From NCBI GenBank assembly GCA_018262575.1, contig JAGSYU010000027.1, forward strand, positions 1-64,000: a stretch of 64,000 bases of DNA. The letters are read 5' to 3'. A program made the translations under genes and the position numbers. The notes under the pieces are model-generated. The model was given only the letters and a program-made list of their open reading frames with translations. It was not told the DNA's origin and made no database searches. Positions 19,147 through 29,090 of this stretch are shown here, piece after piece (position 1 is the stretch's first letter; every line of letters begins with the position of its first letter). This DNA comes from Pseudomonadota bacterium (GTDB lineage: Bacteria > Pseudomonadota > Alphaproteobacteria > Rhizobiales > Pleomorphomonadaceae).

Positions 19147-19180
19147 TGGTCATTTCTTTCTAATGGGCAGGGTGGGATTG

Positions 19181-19864
19181 ATGAGCGAGCGGGTAGAAGA
19201 TGCGCAGCCGGCCGATGTCGGCCAGAATTGGACGGCGATCGTTGCCGAAGACCATCCGATTATCCAGTCGGCCGTGGTGCGCATCCTGAAGAAGCGCTTC
19301 GGCTTCCGGCAGCCGATTCTCGCCACCAGCTACGACGAGCTGGCCGATGCCGTTCTCGATACCGGCGACAACACGCTGGTCATTACCGATCTCGTCATGC
19401 CCGGCATGCGTGGCCTCGACACCATCAAGCATGTCCGCTCGCTGGCGCCCAAGGCTTTCGTGGTCGTCTATTCCTCCAATTCCGGCGAAGAGCTGGCGCA
19501 GGGCTGCCTCGATCTCGGCTGCCGCGCCTTCATCGGCAAGCGGTCGTCCGAGGATATGCTGGCCGCGGCCATCGAGACCGTCCTCGACGGTGGCACCATC
19601 ATCGAAGTGGGTGCCGACAATTCGGCGGTATCGCAGGTCGTGCTGGAGCGTTCGGCGCTGGTGGCCCAGCTGTCGCCGCAGCAGCTCAAGGTTTTCCAGC
19701 TCCTTGGCGACGGTCTCCTCAACAAGCAGATCGCCTACCAGCTCGGCATCTCCGAGGCGACCGTCAAGGCGCATGTCGGCAAGATCCTCGAGACGCTGAA
19801 AATCACCTCGCGGAGCCAGGCCGCCATCACCTCCGCCTGGATGGCCGAGCACGGCCTGGTCTGA
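19181..19864 (+). CDS. Response regulator, LuxR/NarL family
   Basis: REC domain 'IVAEDHPIIQSAVV...LVITDLVMPGMRGLDTIKHVR' and HTH 'LSPQQLKVFQLLGDGLLNKQIAYQLGISEATVKAHVGKIL'. Confidence 0.92.
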   Translation: MSERVEDAQPADVGQNWTAIVAEDHPIIQSAVVRILKKRFGFRQPILATSYDELADAVLDTGDNTLVITDLVMPGMRGLDTIKHVRSLAPKAFVVVYSSNSGEELAQGCLDLGCRAFIGKRSSEDMLAAAIETVLDGGTIIEVGADNSAVSQVVLERSALVAQLSPQQLKVFQLLGDGLLNKQIAYQLGISEATVKAHVGKILETLKITSRSQAAITSAWMAEHGLV

Positions 19865-19865
19865 G

Positions 19866-20405
19866 GTGATCCGCGCCCTCGACAGCCGGATTGTCTACGA
19901 AAACCGCTGGATGCGCGTCCGCGAGGACGCCATCGAGCGGCCGGACGGCTCGCACGGCATCTACGGCCTAGTTGAGAAGCCGGATTTCGTGACGGTTGCC
20001 GCTGTCGACCGGACGCGTGGCCTCATCCATCTCGTCGAGCAATATCGTTATCCGGTCGCCGGCCGATACTGGGAGCTGCCGCAGGGCTCCTGGGAAACGC
20101 GGCCGGACGTCCCTCCCGAGGAGGTCGCCCGCGCCGAGCTCTCTGAAGAGACTGGTATTGCTGCCGGGAAAATGACGCGCGTCGGCGAGCTGTTCCTCGC
20201 CTACGGTTACTCATCGCAGCGCTATCATATCTTCCTGGCCGAGGAGCTGGAGCAGGGTGTTGGCGCCCTCGAAGCCGAGGAGGCCGATCTGATCTCCCGC
20301 GCCTTTCCGCTGGCCGAGGTCGACGCCATGATGGCCGACGGCACCATTCGCGATGCCACCACGGTGGCTGCGCTGGGGCTGATCCGCCTGAAGGGGCTGC
20401 TCTGA
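19866..20405 (+). CDS. NUDIX hydrolase (ADP-ribose pyrophosphatase-like)
   Basis: 'GRYWELPQGSWETRPDVPPEEVARAELSEETGI'; GTG start. Confidence 0.9.
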   Translation: MIRALDSRIVYENRWMRVREDAIERPDGSHGIYGLVEKPDFVTVAAVDRTRGLIHLVEQYRYPVAGRYWELPQGSWETRPDVPPEEVARAELSEETGIAAGKMTRVGELFLAYGYSSQRYHIFLAEELEQGVGALEAEEADLISRAFPLAEVDAMMADGTIRDATTVAALGLIRLKGLL

Positions 20406-20430
20406 AGGCTTAGGGCCTACGGCCTTCAGA
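20401..20430. terminator. Bidirectional terminator/cruciform containing both convergent stop codons
   Basis: tctgaaggc (20401-20409) and gccttcaga (20422-20430), perfect 9-bp stem followed by tttcttcc. Confidence 0.65.
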
Positions 20431-21076
20431 TTTCTTCCAGAAGATCGTCGTAGAAGCGTTGCAGCCGGGCGTGGCGCTCGGCGGCAAGCCGACGACCGGT
20501 CGCCGTCTTGAAGCCGTCGCAGAGCTTGAACAGCTTGGTCATGAAATGATCGAGTGCGAAGCGGCTGTCGTTGAGCGGCCGCTCCTCGGCCGAGGGGTCG
20601 CCGGCATCGTAGAGGTGGTTGTTGAGCCGGCCGGCGACGTAGAAGCAGCGAGCGGCCCCGATCATGCCGATGGCGTCAAGCCGGTCGGCGTCCTGCAGCA
20701 CACGGGCTTCCAGCGTGGTCGGCTCGATGCCGCCCGAGAAGCTGTGCGCCTCAATGGCGTGCGCCACCTTTTCTCGTCGTTCCTCTTCCCAGCCGATGTC
20801 GGCGAGAATGCCGCGCGCCTTGCGCGCTGACAGCTGCGAGGCACGCGGCCGGTCCGGCGAGTTTTTCTCGACGGCGACGCAATCATGCAGCAGCACGGCG
20901 GCCGCCAGGATTTCGCTGTCGCCGCCCTCGTTGTCGGAGATGACGGTGGCATTCTTCCACACCCTCAAGAGGTGGGAAAAATCATGGCTGCCATCGGTGG
21001 TGCAGACACAGGCACCCGAGTGGGGCAGCAGCAGAGAGGCGAGGCGGTCGTGCGGCGAGAACAGCGAAAAGGTCAA
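20426..21076 (-). CDS. HD domain-containing phosphohydrolase
   Basis: 'DGSHDFSHLLRVWKNA...AVLLHDCVAVEKNSPDRPRASQLSA...VLQDADRLDAIGMIGAARCF'. Confidence 0.92.
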   Translation of the reverse strand: MTFSLFSPHDRLASLLLPHSGACVCTTDGSHDFSHLLRVWKNATVISDNEGGDSEILAAAVLLHDCVAVEKNSPDRPRASQLSARKARGILADIGWEEERREKVAHAIEAHSFSGGIEPTTLEARVLQDADRLDAIGMIGAARCFYVAGRLNNHLYDAGDPSAEERPLNDSRFALDHFMTKLFKLCDGFKTATGRRLAAERHARLQRFYDDLLEEI

Positions 21077-21222
21077 CGGCGCTCATCCGTTTGGCGAATA
21101 TGATAATCTCAGCATACGCCGAAAGTCGTATATGCCAAGTTTTTTTGCAGAACAAACGCGCAAAACCGCGGGCTTGGAATCGTAACGATTTCGGCCTGAC
21201 TTCAGTTCCGCCGGTTGAAAAC

Positions 21223-21258
21223 AAAAAAGCCGCCCACCGAACATCGGCGAGCGGCTTT
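21223..21258 (-). terminator. Intrinsic terminator downstream of glyS
   Basis: On - strand: aaagccgctcgccgatgttcggtgggcggcttttttgtttt (GC hairpin plus T tract). Confidence 0.75.
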
Positions 21259-21279
21259 CCTACCTGAAAATAACGGTGA

Positions 21280-23220
21280 TCAGCCTTCGATCTTCGAGAA
21301 GTCGGCGACCTGGTGGCAAGCGTTGCGCAGCACCGTCAGAAGAGCGAGACGATTGGCGCGTACTTGTTCGTCGGCGTCGTTGACCAGCACCTTGTCGAAG
21401 AAGGCATCGACCGGCGCGCGCAGCGTGGCAAGCGCCTTCATTGCCCCTTCGAAGTCCTCGGTGGCGACGGCGTCACGGACGGCCTTGGCGGCCGTCTCGA
21501 CGGCAGCGGCGAGCGCCTTCTCTTCGGCTTCCCTGAACAGCGAGGCGTCGACGGCGGCGGCGACGGCCGTGCCCTTTTTCTCCTCGGCCTTCAGGATGTT
21601 GGCGGCCCGCTTGTAGCCGGCGAGCAGGTTCCTGCCGTCGTCGCTGGCAAGCAGGGCACCGAGCGCCTCGACGCGCTTGACGATCAGCAGCAGGTCGTCC
21701 TGGCCACCGAGCGCGAACACCGCATCGACGAGATCGAAGCGGTTGCCCTGTTCGCGCAGCTGCACCTTCAGGCGATCGGCGAAGAAGTTGAGGAGGTCCG
21801 GCGTCTTGCTCGAATAGGCGTTGAGCGGCAGACGCACGCCATTGTCGAGGATGATCCGGATCACGCCCAGCGCGGCACGGCGCAGCGCAAACGGGTCCTT
21901 GCTGCCGGTCGGCTTCTCGTCGATTGCCCAGAAGCCGACGAGCGTGTCGAGCTTGTCGGCCAGCGCCACGGCGATCGACACCGGCGCCGTCGGCACGCGG
22001 TCGGACGGGCCTTGCGGCTTCCAGTGCTCCTCGATGGCGGCGGCCACAGCCGCATCCTCGCCGGCATGCGCCGCGTAATAGCGGCCCATCAGGCCCTGTA
22101 CCTCGGGGAACTCGCCGACCACGCCCGAAAGCAGATCCGCCTTGGCGAGCAGAGCGGCGCGGGCCGCCTTGTCGGGATCGGCGCCGACCAGCGGCGCGAT
22201 TCCGCGGGAGAGCGCCACGACGCGGCGGACGCGCTCGCCCTGGCTGCCGAGCTTTTCGTGGAAGGTGATGCCCTCGAGCTTGGGCACCAGCGTCTCCAAG
22301 GGAATGGCGAGGTCGCCGTCCCAGAAGAATTTGGCGTCCGACAGGCGGGCGCGGATAACGCGCTCGTTGCCGGCGATGATGGTGGCACCGCCATCGGTCG
22401 CCGCCATGTTGGAGGTCAGGATGAAGCGGTTGGCGAGGCGGCCACTCTTCGGGTCCCTCAGCACGAAGCACTTCTGATTGGCGCGGATGGTGGCGCGGAT
22501 CACCTCGTCGGGCACGTCGAGGAAGGCGGGATCGAAGGCGCCCATCAGCACGACAGGCCACTCGACAAGGCCGGCCACTTCATTGAGCAGCCCTTCGTCC
22601 TCGACCAGTTCGAGGCCGGCGGCGAAGGCGAGATTGCGGGCGTCGGCGAGGATGATGTCGCGCCGGCGGGCCGGATCGAGCACCACCTTGGCCTTCTCCA
22701 GCTTGTCAATGACGACCGGCTCCTCGGTTTCGGGACCGAAGGTGCAGACGATCGAGTGCAGCGGCCGCACCCAGCGCAGCGTGCCCGTGCCCCAGCGCTG
22801 CGACTTCGGCCAGGGGAAGCTGCGGATCACCGAGGGTAGCAGTTCGGCGATGATCGCCTCGGCGGCGCGGCCGGGCTTCACAAGGTCGGCGACGTAGAAG
22901 TCGCCCTTCTTCGGGTCGGAAACGACGCGCGCCTTGGCGATGTCGTCGAGCCCGGCGCCGCGCAGAAAGCCCTGGATGGCACCGGCCGGAGCGTCGGTGC
23001 GCGGCCCCTTCTTCTCCTCGCGGATGTCAGGCGAGCGGGTGGTGAGGCCGTGGACTGTCAGCGTGAGGCGGCGTGGCGTCGCAAAGGCACCGGCGCTCTC
23101 GTAGGTGAGGCCCGCATCGACCAGACCGTTTGTCACCAGACCCTTGAGATCGTCGGCGGCCTTCGCCTGCATACGGGCGGGAATCTCTTCGGAAAAGAGT
23201 TCGATGAGAAGATCGGGCAT
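21280..23220 (-). CDS. glyS: Glycine--tRNA ligase beta subunit (apparent internal in-frame loss)
   Basis: '[27 protein letters not shown]', '[21 protein letters not shown]', '[18 protein letters not shown]', C-terminal '[31 protein letters not shown]'. Confidence 0.95.
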   Translation of the reverse strand: MPDLLIELFSEEIPARMQAKAADDLKGLVTNGLVDAGLTYESAGAFATPRRLTLTVHGLTTRSPDIREEKKGPRTDAPAGAIQGFLRGAGLDDIAKARVVSDPKKGDFYVADLVKPGRAAEAIIAELLPSVIRSFPWPKSQRWGTGTLRWVRPLHSIVCTFGPETEEPVVIDKLEKAKVVLDPARRRDIILADARNLAFAAGLELVEDEGLLNEVAGLVEWPVVLMGAFDPAFLDVPDEVIRATIRANQKCFVLRDPKSGRLANRFILTSNMAATDGGATIIAGNERVIRARLSDAKFFWDGDLAIPLETLVPKLEGITFHEKLGSQGERVRRVVALSRGIAPLVGADPDKAARAALLAKADLLSGVVGEFPEVQGLMGRYYAAHAGEDAAVAAAIEEHWKPQGPSDRVPTAPVSIAVALADKLDTLVGFWAIDEKPTGSKDPFALRRAALGVIRIILDNGVRLPLNAYSSKTPDLLNFFADRLKVQLREQGNRFDLVDAVFALGGQDDLLLIVKRVEALGALLASDDGRNLLAGYKRAANILKAEEKKGTAVAAAVDASLFREAEEKALAAAVETAAKAVRDAVATEDFEGAMKALATLRAPVDAFFDKVLVNDADEQVRANRLALLTVLRNACHQVADFSKIEG

Positions 23221-23377
23221 GGTGGTCCTCGGGGCCTCCCGGCGGCACGCCGGTCGTCTTGCAATGCAGCGTCTGATTAGTCGGTTCGGGATTAAATGTC
23301 ATCCCCGAATAGACGCGGAAAAGGCGGCAGGACGCGAGGGTCGAGGCGGGAAAGCGGGCTTGGCTGACGGCGATGGC

Positions 23378-24613
23378 TCAGCTCCAGCCGCCATTGATGG
23401 TCTGGTAGAAGACGTGCAGGCCGATCTTCGCCTTCTTCGTGAACACGCTCGCCCAGTTCGGCCGCACGTAGGTGGCGTGATAATGGGTGGCCGTGCCGAC
23501 GTCGTCGAGCCAGGCGGCACCGCTCGTCACCTCGCCGGCCACCTGCTGCGCCCGCCGCCATGCCGCCTTGTCGAAAATGACGTCGCGGCGGCCATCGCAG
23601 GCGAACGAGAACTGGCACTCGTTGTATTTGTCGCGGTTCTGGAAGACCACTTTGCAGATGGTCTCGGGATAGGCGGGGTTCTTGACCCGGTTGAGAACCA
23701 CCTGTGCCACGGCAATCTGGCCCTTGCGCGGCTCCGAGCGCGCCTCGAAGTAGATCGCCTCGGCAAGGCACTTCTGCTGCGCGTCGTCCCAGACGCTGGC
23801 CGGCAGCGGATTGGCGGCCCACCAGTGGTCGCCCGGGCGGACCACCGGTGCCGGCGGTGCCGGCTTGTCGCCGGGCATGGCGAACAGCGACGCGAACATG
23901 TCCTGGCTGACGACCGAGCTGTCGGGCGCATAGGCGGCGAGCAGCGCCGAGGCGGCGGCACTGGTTTCGGCCGGTGCGTAGGCGCGCGATGGATAGCTTG
24001 CCGCCACCAGCTCCGTCTGATCGGGCTTGTGCTGCGGCAGCGGGATCGGTCCGAGGTCGGCGATGATGGTGGTCGACTTGGGGCCGATGAAGCGCGACAC
24101 GGCCAGAACGGACAGCGGCGCCGCCGACGCCTCGAAGGCCATGGTTGGCAGTACGGCGGGCGGCGTCAGGCGGCTGGTATCGCCGAGAGTGATCGAGCCG
24201 GCGGAAAAGCCTCGCTCGGTGGGTGGCGTGGTCACCGTCAGCGGCAGGTCGCCCTTCCAGCTGCGGTCGATGCGCTCTTCATCCGGCACAAAGGCGGAGC
24301 CGCCCACGGCGCCGGTGATGACATCGCCCATGCCTTCGATGACGACGGCGCCACCGTTCATCTCAAGGCGAACGGAGGCGTCCTTGACGTCGCCGAGGCG
24401 CGGGGCAGAGACGGTGCTTTCGCCTCCGGGGGCGATGCCGAGGGTCATCGCCCAGCGGGTGGCCGGGCTGATCGAATCGACGACGAGGCTGGCAATGTCC
24501 TGGTAAGCGACGGATGTGGGGAAGATTGCCACGGCGACAAACAGCGCGCTGGCAGCGGTGAGTCCGACGCGCCCGTGTCCGGGCCGGACTCTCGTACGAG
24601 GAACGCGACGCAT
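23378..24613 (-). CDS. Cell wall hydrolase (SleB family)
   Basis: '[45 protein letters not shown]...[10 protein letters not shown]...[14 protein letters not shown]'. Confidence 0.93.
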   Translation of the reverse strand: MRRVPRTRVRPGHGRVGLTAASALFVAVAIFPTSVAYQDIASLVVDSISPATRWAMTLGIAPGGESTVSAPRLGDVKDASVRLEMNGGAVVIEGMGDVITGAVGGSAFVPDEERIDRSWKGDLPLTVTTPPTERGFSAGSITLGDTSRLTPPAVLPTMAFEASAAPLSVLAVSRFIGPKSTTIIADLGPIPLPQHKPDQTELVAASYPSRAYAPAETSAAASALLAAYAPDSSVVSQDMFASLFAMPGDKPAPPAPVVRPGDHWWAANPLPASVWDDAQQKCLAEAIYFEARSEPRKGQIAVAQVVLNRVKNPAYPETICKVVFQNRDKYNECQFSFACDGRRDVIFDKAAWRRAQQVAGEVTSGAAWLDDVGTATHYHATYVRPNWASVFTKKAKIGLHVFYQTINGGWS

Positions 24614-24842
24614 GGACTGACGGCCTCCGGCGGGAACAGGACTGAAACGAACGACAACGGAGACGAAAACTGCTCCCAGCAGCGATGCTGCCGGATTAAC
24701 CTTGAAAAGCCGTTAATGGCGAGGGGGCGATAGGCCCTGGGTGGCGCATTCCCGCGGAAAACGCCAAATCCCAAGTCATTTGAAAGTGCTGGCAAACCCG
24801 CCGTCGTGGTAAACGACCTGAGATGCCATGGAAGGACGCGAG

Positions 24843-25844
24843 ATGACGGATTTCGCCGCGGTGCTGCTCGATCGAGACGGTGAGGGGAAGACCGGCGCGC
24901 GGCTGACCCGCCTTTCGGACGCCGACCTGATGGCCGGTGACGTGACGCTCGCCGTTCGCGCCTCGGCGGTGAACTTCAAGGATGGCCTCGCCGTCACCGG
25001 CCGCCTGCCGGTGGTGCGCCGCTGGCCGATGGTGCCGGGCGTCGACGCCGCCGCCACCGTGATTGCCTCGGATGATCAGCGCTGGCGGCTCGGTGACGAG
25101 GTGATCCTGACCGGCTGGGGCGTCGGCGAGACCCATCTCGGTGCCTGGAGCGAGAAGATGCGCGTTTCCGGCGACTGGCTGGCCCGGCGACCGGCGACGC
25201 TGTCGCCGGTTGAGGCCATGGCGCTCGGCACTGCCGGCGTCACCGTCGCGGAAGGGCTGGAAAGGTTGGGTCGCCATGGCCTGACGCCAGCCGACGGCCC
25301 GGTCGTCGTCACCGGTGCCGCTGGGGGCGTCGGCTCGATGGCGGTGATGCTGCTCGCCCGTGAAGGGTGGAGCGTTACCGCCGTCACCGGTCGGCCGGAG
25401 GAGGCCGAGCGGCTGCGGCGGCTTGGGGCTGCCGAGGTGATCGGCCGCGAGCTGTTCGCCGGCCCCGCGAAGATGCTTGATCGTGAGCGCTGGGCGGCGG
25501 CCTTCGACATGGTCGGCTCGACCGTGCTGGCCCACGTGGTGTCGATGCTGAAACCGGGCGGCGTGGCGATCGCCTGCGGCAACGCGGCCGGCATGGATTT
25601 CCCGTCCAGTGTCGCGCCGTTCATCCTGCGCGGCGTCAGCCTGATCGGCGTCGACAGCGTGCGCGTGTCGGCCACGCGGCGCGAAGCGATCTGGCGCCAT
25701 CTTGCCGAAACGGTCGACCGGGATCGCCTTGCCGCCATGACTTCGGTGATCCCGCTGACGGACGCCATCGACGCCGCCCGCCGGATTGTCGATGGCGGCG
25801 TCGCCGGCCGGACGGTGGTGGCCGTTGGCGACGTCCGTGCCTGA
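24843..25844 (+). CDS. MDR-superfamily oxidoreductase (AcuI/YhdH-like acrylyl-CoA reductase)
   Basis: 'FAAVLLDRDGEGKTGARLTRLSDADLMAGDVTLAVRASAVNFKDGLAVTGR', 'VVVTGAAGGVGSMAVMLLA'. Confidence 0.9.
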   Translation: MTDFAAVLLDRDGEGKTGARLTRLSDADLMAGDVTLAVRASAVNFKDGLAVTGRLPVVRRWPMVPGVDAAATVIASDDQRWRLGDEVILTGWGVGETHLGAWSEKMRVSGDWLARRPATLSPVEAMALGTAGVTVAEGLERLGRHGLTPADGPVVVTGAAGGVGSMAVMLLAREGWSVTAVTGRPEEAERLRRLGAAEVIGRELFAGPAKMLDRERWAAAFDMVGSTVLAHVVSMLKPGGVAIACGNAAGMDFPSSVAPFILRGVSLIGVDSVRVSATRREAIWRHLAETVDRDRLAAMTSVIPLTDAIDAARRIVDGGVAGRTVVAVGDVRA

Positions 25845-25914
25845 GACTCTAGGCGTCGATGGTTGGCTGAGGAGCGCCTGCGGCATGGGTCGCTCCCTTG
25901 TCGTGAATCGTTCC

Positions 25915-26865
25915 ATGAGCGATAATGAGTCTCAGTTCGACCGCTTCGAAGGCAAATCCCACTCCATGACCGACTTCCGCGAGACGCTGCGCGGCATCGT
26001 AGCGATGCTGCTCTGTTGCCTGTTTTTCCTCGTCAATGACACCATCGTCAAAGCCGTCGCCGACGATTTGCCGCTCGGCGAGGTGCTGTTCATCCGGTCG
26101 CTCATCGCGACGTTGGTGGTGTTCGCCGCCGTCTGGAGAATGGGGCTGCTGCCCAGCGTGTTGCCGCAGACCTCGCGGTTCGTGGTGGCGCGCTCGATCT
26201 GCGAGGGCTTTGCGACGGTGGTCTACCTGTCCGGCCTGATGCATCTGCCGATCGCCAACGCCTCCGCCATTTCGCAAGGCGCGCCGCTGGCCATCACGGC
26301 CGCCGGTGCGATCATCCTCGGCGAAATCGTCGGCTGGCGACGCTGGCTGTCGGTGGTCGTCGGCTTCTGCGGTATCCTGATCATCGTCCGGCCCGGCCCC
26401 GAGGGCTTCAACAGCTGGGCCTTGCTGCCTCTGCTGTCGGTGGTCTTCGTCACCATCCGCGAGCTTTCCACCCGCTTCATCGCACCGGCGACCAATTCGG
26501 CGGTGGTGACGCTGGTCACCCAGGTGGTGGTGACGGTCGCCTGCGGCCTCTTGGCGGCGTCCGAGGTCTGGCAGCCGATGACGGCCATGGAGTTCGGCCT
26601 GATCGCCGTCGCCGGCCTGAGCTGCATCTTCGGCGTCCAGTTCTCCATCGACGCCATGCGGCACGGCGACATCTCGCTGGTCGCCCAGTTCCGCTATTCC
26701 ACCATTCCCCTGGCCATCGGCCTCGGCTGGATCATCTGGGGCGATGTGCCGGATCTGCTGACGCTGATTGGCATTGCCGTCGTCGTCGGGTCCGGCATCT
26801 ACATCTTCTACCGCGAGCGCGTTCGCCATCAGGCTCTGGCGAGTCGCGCCGAGCCTGGGGTCTGA
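25915..26865 (+). CDS. DMT/EamA family transporter
   Basis: About 10 TM segments with an EamA duplication. Confidence 0.9.
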   Translation: MSDNESQFDRFEGKSHSMTDFRETLRGIVAMLLCCLFFLVNDTIVKAVADDLPLGEVLFIRSLIATLVVFAAVWRMGLLPSVLPQTSRFVVARSICEGFATVVYLSGLMHLPIANASAISQGAPLAITAAGAIILGEIVGWRRWLSVVVGFCGILIIVRPGPEGFNSWALLPLLSVVFVTIRELSTRFIAPATNSAVVTLVTQVVVTVACGLLAASEVWQPMTAMEFGLIAVAGLSCIFGVQFSIDAMRHGDISLVAQFRYSTIPLAIGLGWIIWGDVPDLLTLIGIAVVVGSGIYIFYRERVRHQALASRAEPGV

Positions 26866-26880
26866 CCCCAGGCTCCCTAA

Positions 26881-26922
26881 CGCATCGGACCGAAAAGTGG
26901 ATCCGGTTTTCGGTCCGATGCG
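26881..26922. repeat. Perfect palindromic repeat (16-bp arms, 10-nt loop)
   Basis: cgcatcggaccgaaaa-gtggatccgg-ttttcggtccgatgcg. Confidence 0.9.
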
Positions 26923-26932
26923 CAACAAGAGT

Positions 26933-28045
26933 TCACTCGATGACGATGCGCGGCGCCGCCCGCTCGGGCTTGCCGGCCAGCGTGTCGAGGACACGGCCGG
27001 CGATGGCGAGGTAGGATTCGGCGTGCGGGCCGGTCGGTTCGGTTGCCACCACCGGCAGACCGGCATCCGACGTCTCGCGGATGCGCATCTCCAGCGGCAC
27101 CTCGCCGAGGAACGGCACGCCGATGCGGCGGGCTTCCTGCGCCGCGCCGCCATGGCCGAAGATGTCGTGATGGGTGCCGCAATTGGGGCAGACGAAATAG
27201 GCCATGTTCTCGACGATGCCGAGCACGGGCACCTCGACCTTCTGGAACATGGCGACGCCGCGCCGCGCGTCGAGCAGGGCAAGATCCTGCGGCGTCGAGA
27301 CGATGACGGCCCCGGTGAGCGGCACCTGCTGGGCCATGGTCAGCTGCACGTCGCCGGTGCCGGGCGGCATGTCGACCACCAGCACGTCGAGATCGCCCCA
27401 GGCGCTTTCCCGCAGCATCTGCGTCAGCGCCGAAACGGCCATCGGCGCCCGCCAGATCATCGGCGTCTCCTCGTCGACCAGGAAGCCGATCGACATCACC
27501 TTGATGCCGTAGTTTTCGAGCGGCACCAGCGTGCGGTCTTCGTTGACCTCGGGCTTTTCGCCGGAAAGCCCCATCAGGCGCGGCACCGACGGGCCGTAGA
27601 TGTCGGCATCAAGGATGCCGACCGCAAGACCGCGCGCCGCAAGGGCCAGCGCGAAGTTGACGGCCGTCGTCGACTTGCCGACACCGCCTTTGCCCGAGGC
27701 GACGGCAATGATCGATTTCACGCCGGGGATGCCGTTCTTTGCCGGCGCGGCGTGGGCGTGACCGTGGGCCGGTGCCTTGGGCGCCGCGCTGCCGGGCGCG
27801 ACCTCGGCGGTCAACGCCACGGTCGCCTTGACGACACCGGGGATGGATTTCACCGCCGTTTCCGCTGCCGCACGGATCGGCTCGAATCGGGCGGCCTTGT
27901 CGGCCGGCACCGAGATCGACAACATCACCTTGCCGTCCTTCTCGTAGATATCCGACACGGCACCGGCCGCGACGATGTCCTTGCCGGTGCCCGGCATGGT
28001 GATCTTGCTGAGGGCGGCGGCGACCTGATCCTTGAGGCTTGGCAT
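26933..28045 (-). CDS. Mrp/NBP35 (ApbC) family Fe-S cluster carrier ATPase
   Basis: 'IIAVASGKGGVGKSTTAVNFALALAARGLAVGILDADIYGPS', 'FVCPNCGTHHDIFGHGGA'. Confidence 0.95.
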   Translation of the reverse strand: MPSLKDQVAAALSKITMPGTGKDIVAAGAVSDIYEKDGKVMLSISVPADKAARFEPIRAAAETAVKSIPGVVKATVALTAEVAPGSAAPKAPAHGHAHAAPAKNGIPGVKSIIAVASGKGGVGKSTTAVNFALALAARGLAVGILDADIYGPSVPRLMGLSGEKPEVNEDRTLVPLENYGIKVMSIGFLVDEETPMIWRAPMAVSALTQMLRESAWGDLDVLVVDMPPGTGDVQLTMAQQVPLTGAVIVSTPQDLALLDARRGVAMFQKVEVPVLGIVENMAYFVCPNCGTHHDIFGHGGAAQEARRIGVPFLGEVPLEMRIRETSDAGLPVVATEPTGPHAESYLAIAGRVLDTLAGKPERAAPRIVIE

Positions 28046-28176
28046 GGTGTGCTCCGAATTGCTTTGGTTCTACCTAATCTATAACGGGGACGACCGGGAG
28101 TGAATTTGCGACAGGGCAAGCATGCCGGCAGACGACCGGGCTTGCTTCACTCGAACGAATGCCGTTCATTTCGCCC

Positions 28177-28839
28177 ATGTACAGCTTTGCCGGTCTCATC
28201 CTCGCCGGTGGGCGATCAAGCCGCATGGGCGACACGCCCAAGGCCCTCGTCCATCTCGCTGGCGCGACGCTGCTCGAGCGAGCCGCGACGGTGCTCGCGC
28301 CGGAGGTCGGCGACCTCGCCGTCAACCTGCCGCCCGGCCTCGACCTGCCGGAGCTGGCGCTGCCGGTCATTCGCGATGAAACGCCGACCTTCGAGGGGCC
28401 GCTGGCCGGCGTTCTCGCCGGCCTCCGCCGGGCATCGGCGCTGTCGCCCCGGCCGACCCATCTGCTGACCGTGCCGGTCGACCTGCCGTTCCTGCCCTCC
28501 GGGCTCGCTGAACGCCTGGCGGCGGGCATTGATGGCCCGCAGACCATCGTCGTTGCCGAGGGACCCACGGGGAGGGCGCCGCTCTGCGCGCTCTGGCCAC
28601 TCTCGGTGGCGCCCCAGCTTGCGGCCTTCCTCGCCGGAGGATCGGAGCGGCGGGTTGGAGCCTTCCTCGCCGACCAGCCGACCAGCCGCGTGGCGTTCGC
28701 AGCGATCGTCGTCGCGGGGAAGACCATCGACCCCTTTTTCAACATCAATGCCCCGGCCGATCTTGTCGAGGCCGCTGGATTGATCGCCGCCGTCCGTCCG
28801 TGGTCATCCCGGCGTGCAGAATCCGGACCGGCGCAATAA
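28177..28839 (+). CDS. mobA: Molybdenum cofactor guanylyltransferase
   Basis: 'AGLILAGGRSSRMGDTPKALVHLAGATLLER', 'FFNINAPADL'. Confidence 0.88.
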   Translation: MYSFAGLILAGGRSSRMGDTPKALVHLAGATLLERAATVLAPEVGDLAVNLPPGLDLPELALPVIRDETPTFEGPLAGVLAGLRRASALSPRPTHLLTVPVDLPFLPSGLAERLAAGIDGPQTIVVAEGPTGRAPLCALWPLSVAPQLAAFLAGGSERRVGAFLADQPTSRVAFAAIVVAGKTIDPFFNINAPADLVEAAGLIAAVRPWSSRRAESGPAQ

Positions 28840-29090
28840 TGTCCCCCGTTGCATCCGATCGCGGAATGAGATGAAGATGCGGGCGGATCGGCGTCAGCAC
28901 AAGGTTTAGGCAGTGCGTCGGTTCGCCGGAAGGTTAGGTGCGGCTGGCCGCTTCAACGAAGGATCTCAATTCCTCCGTCGGCTGCGCTGAAAACAACAGG
29001 GGGCTGCCGATCGGCCGCGACGGACGCCAACACGGCGATCGACGCGCGCCGGACGCGATGGCCGGCCAAACAGGTTCAGAGGGGATAACC

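Noticed and set aside
21313-22839. 508-aa + ORF
   Set aside because: Shadow of glyS
23105-24733. 542-aa + ORF
   Set aside because: Antisense to the SleB cell-wall hydrolase; no recognisable domain
25849-27282. 477-aa - ORF
   Set aside because: Antisense to EamA and out of frame with mrp
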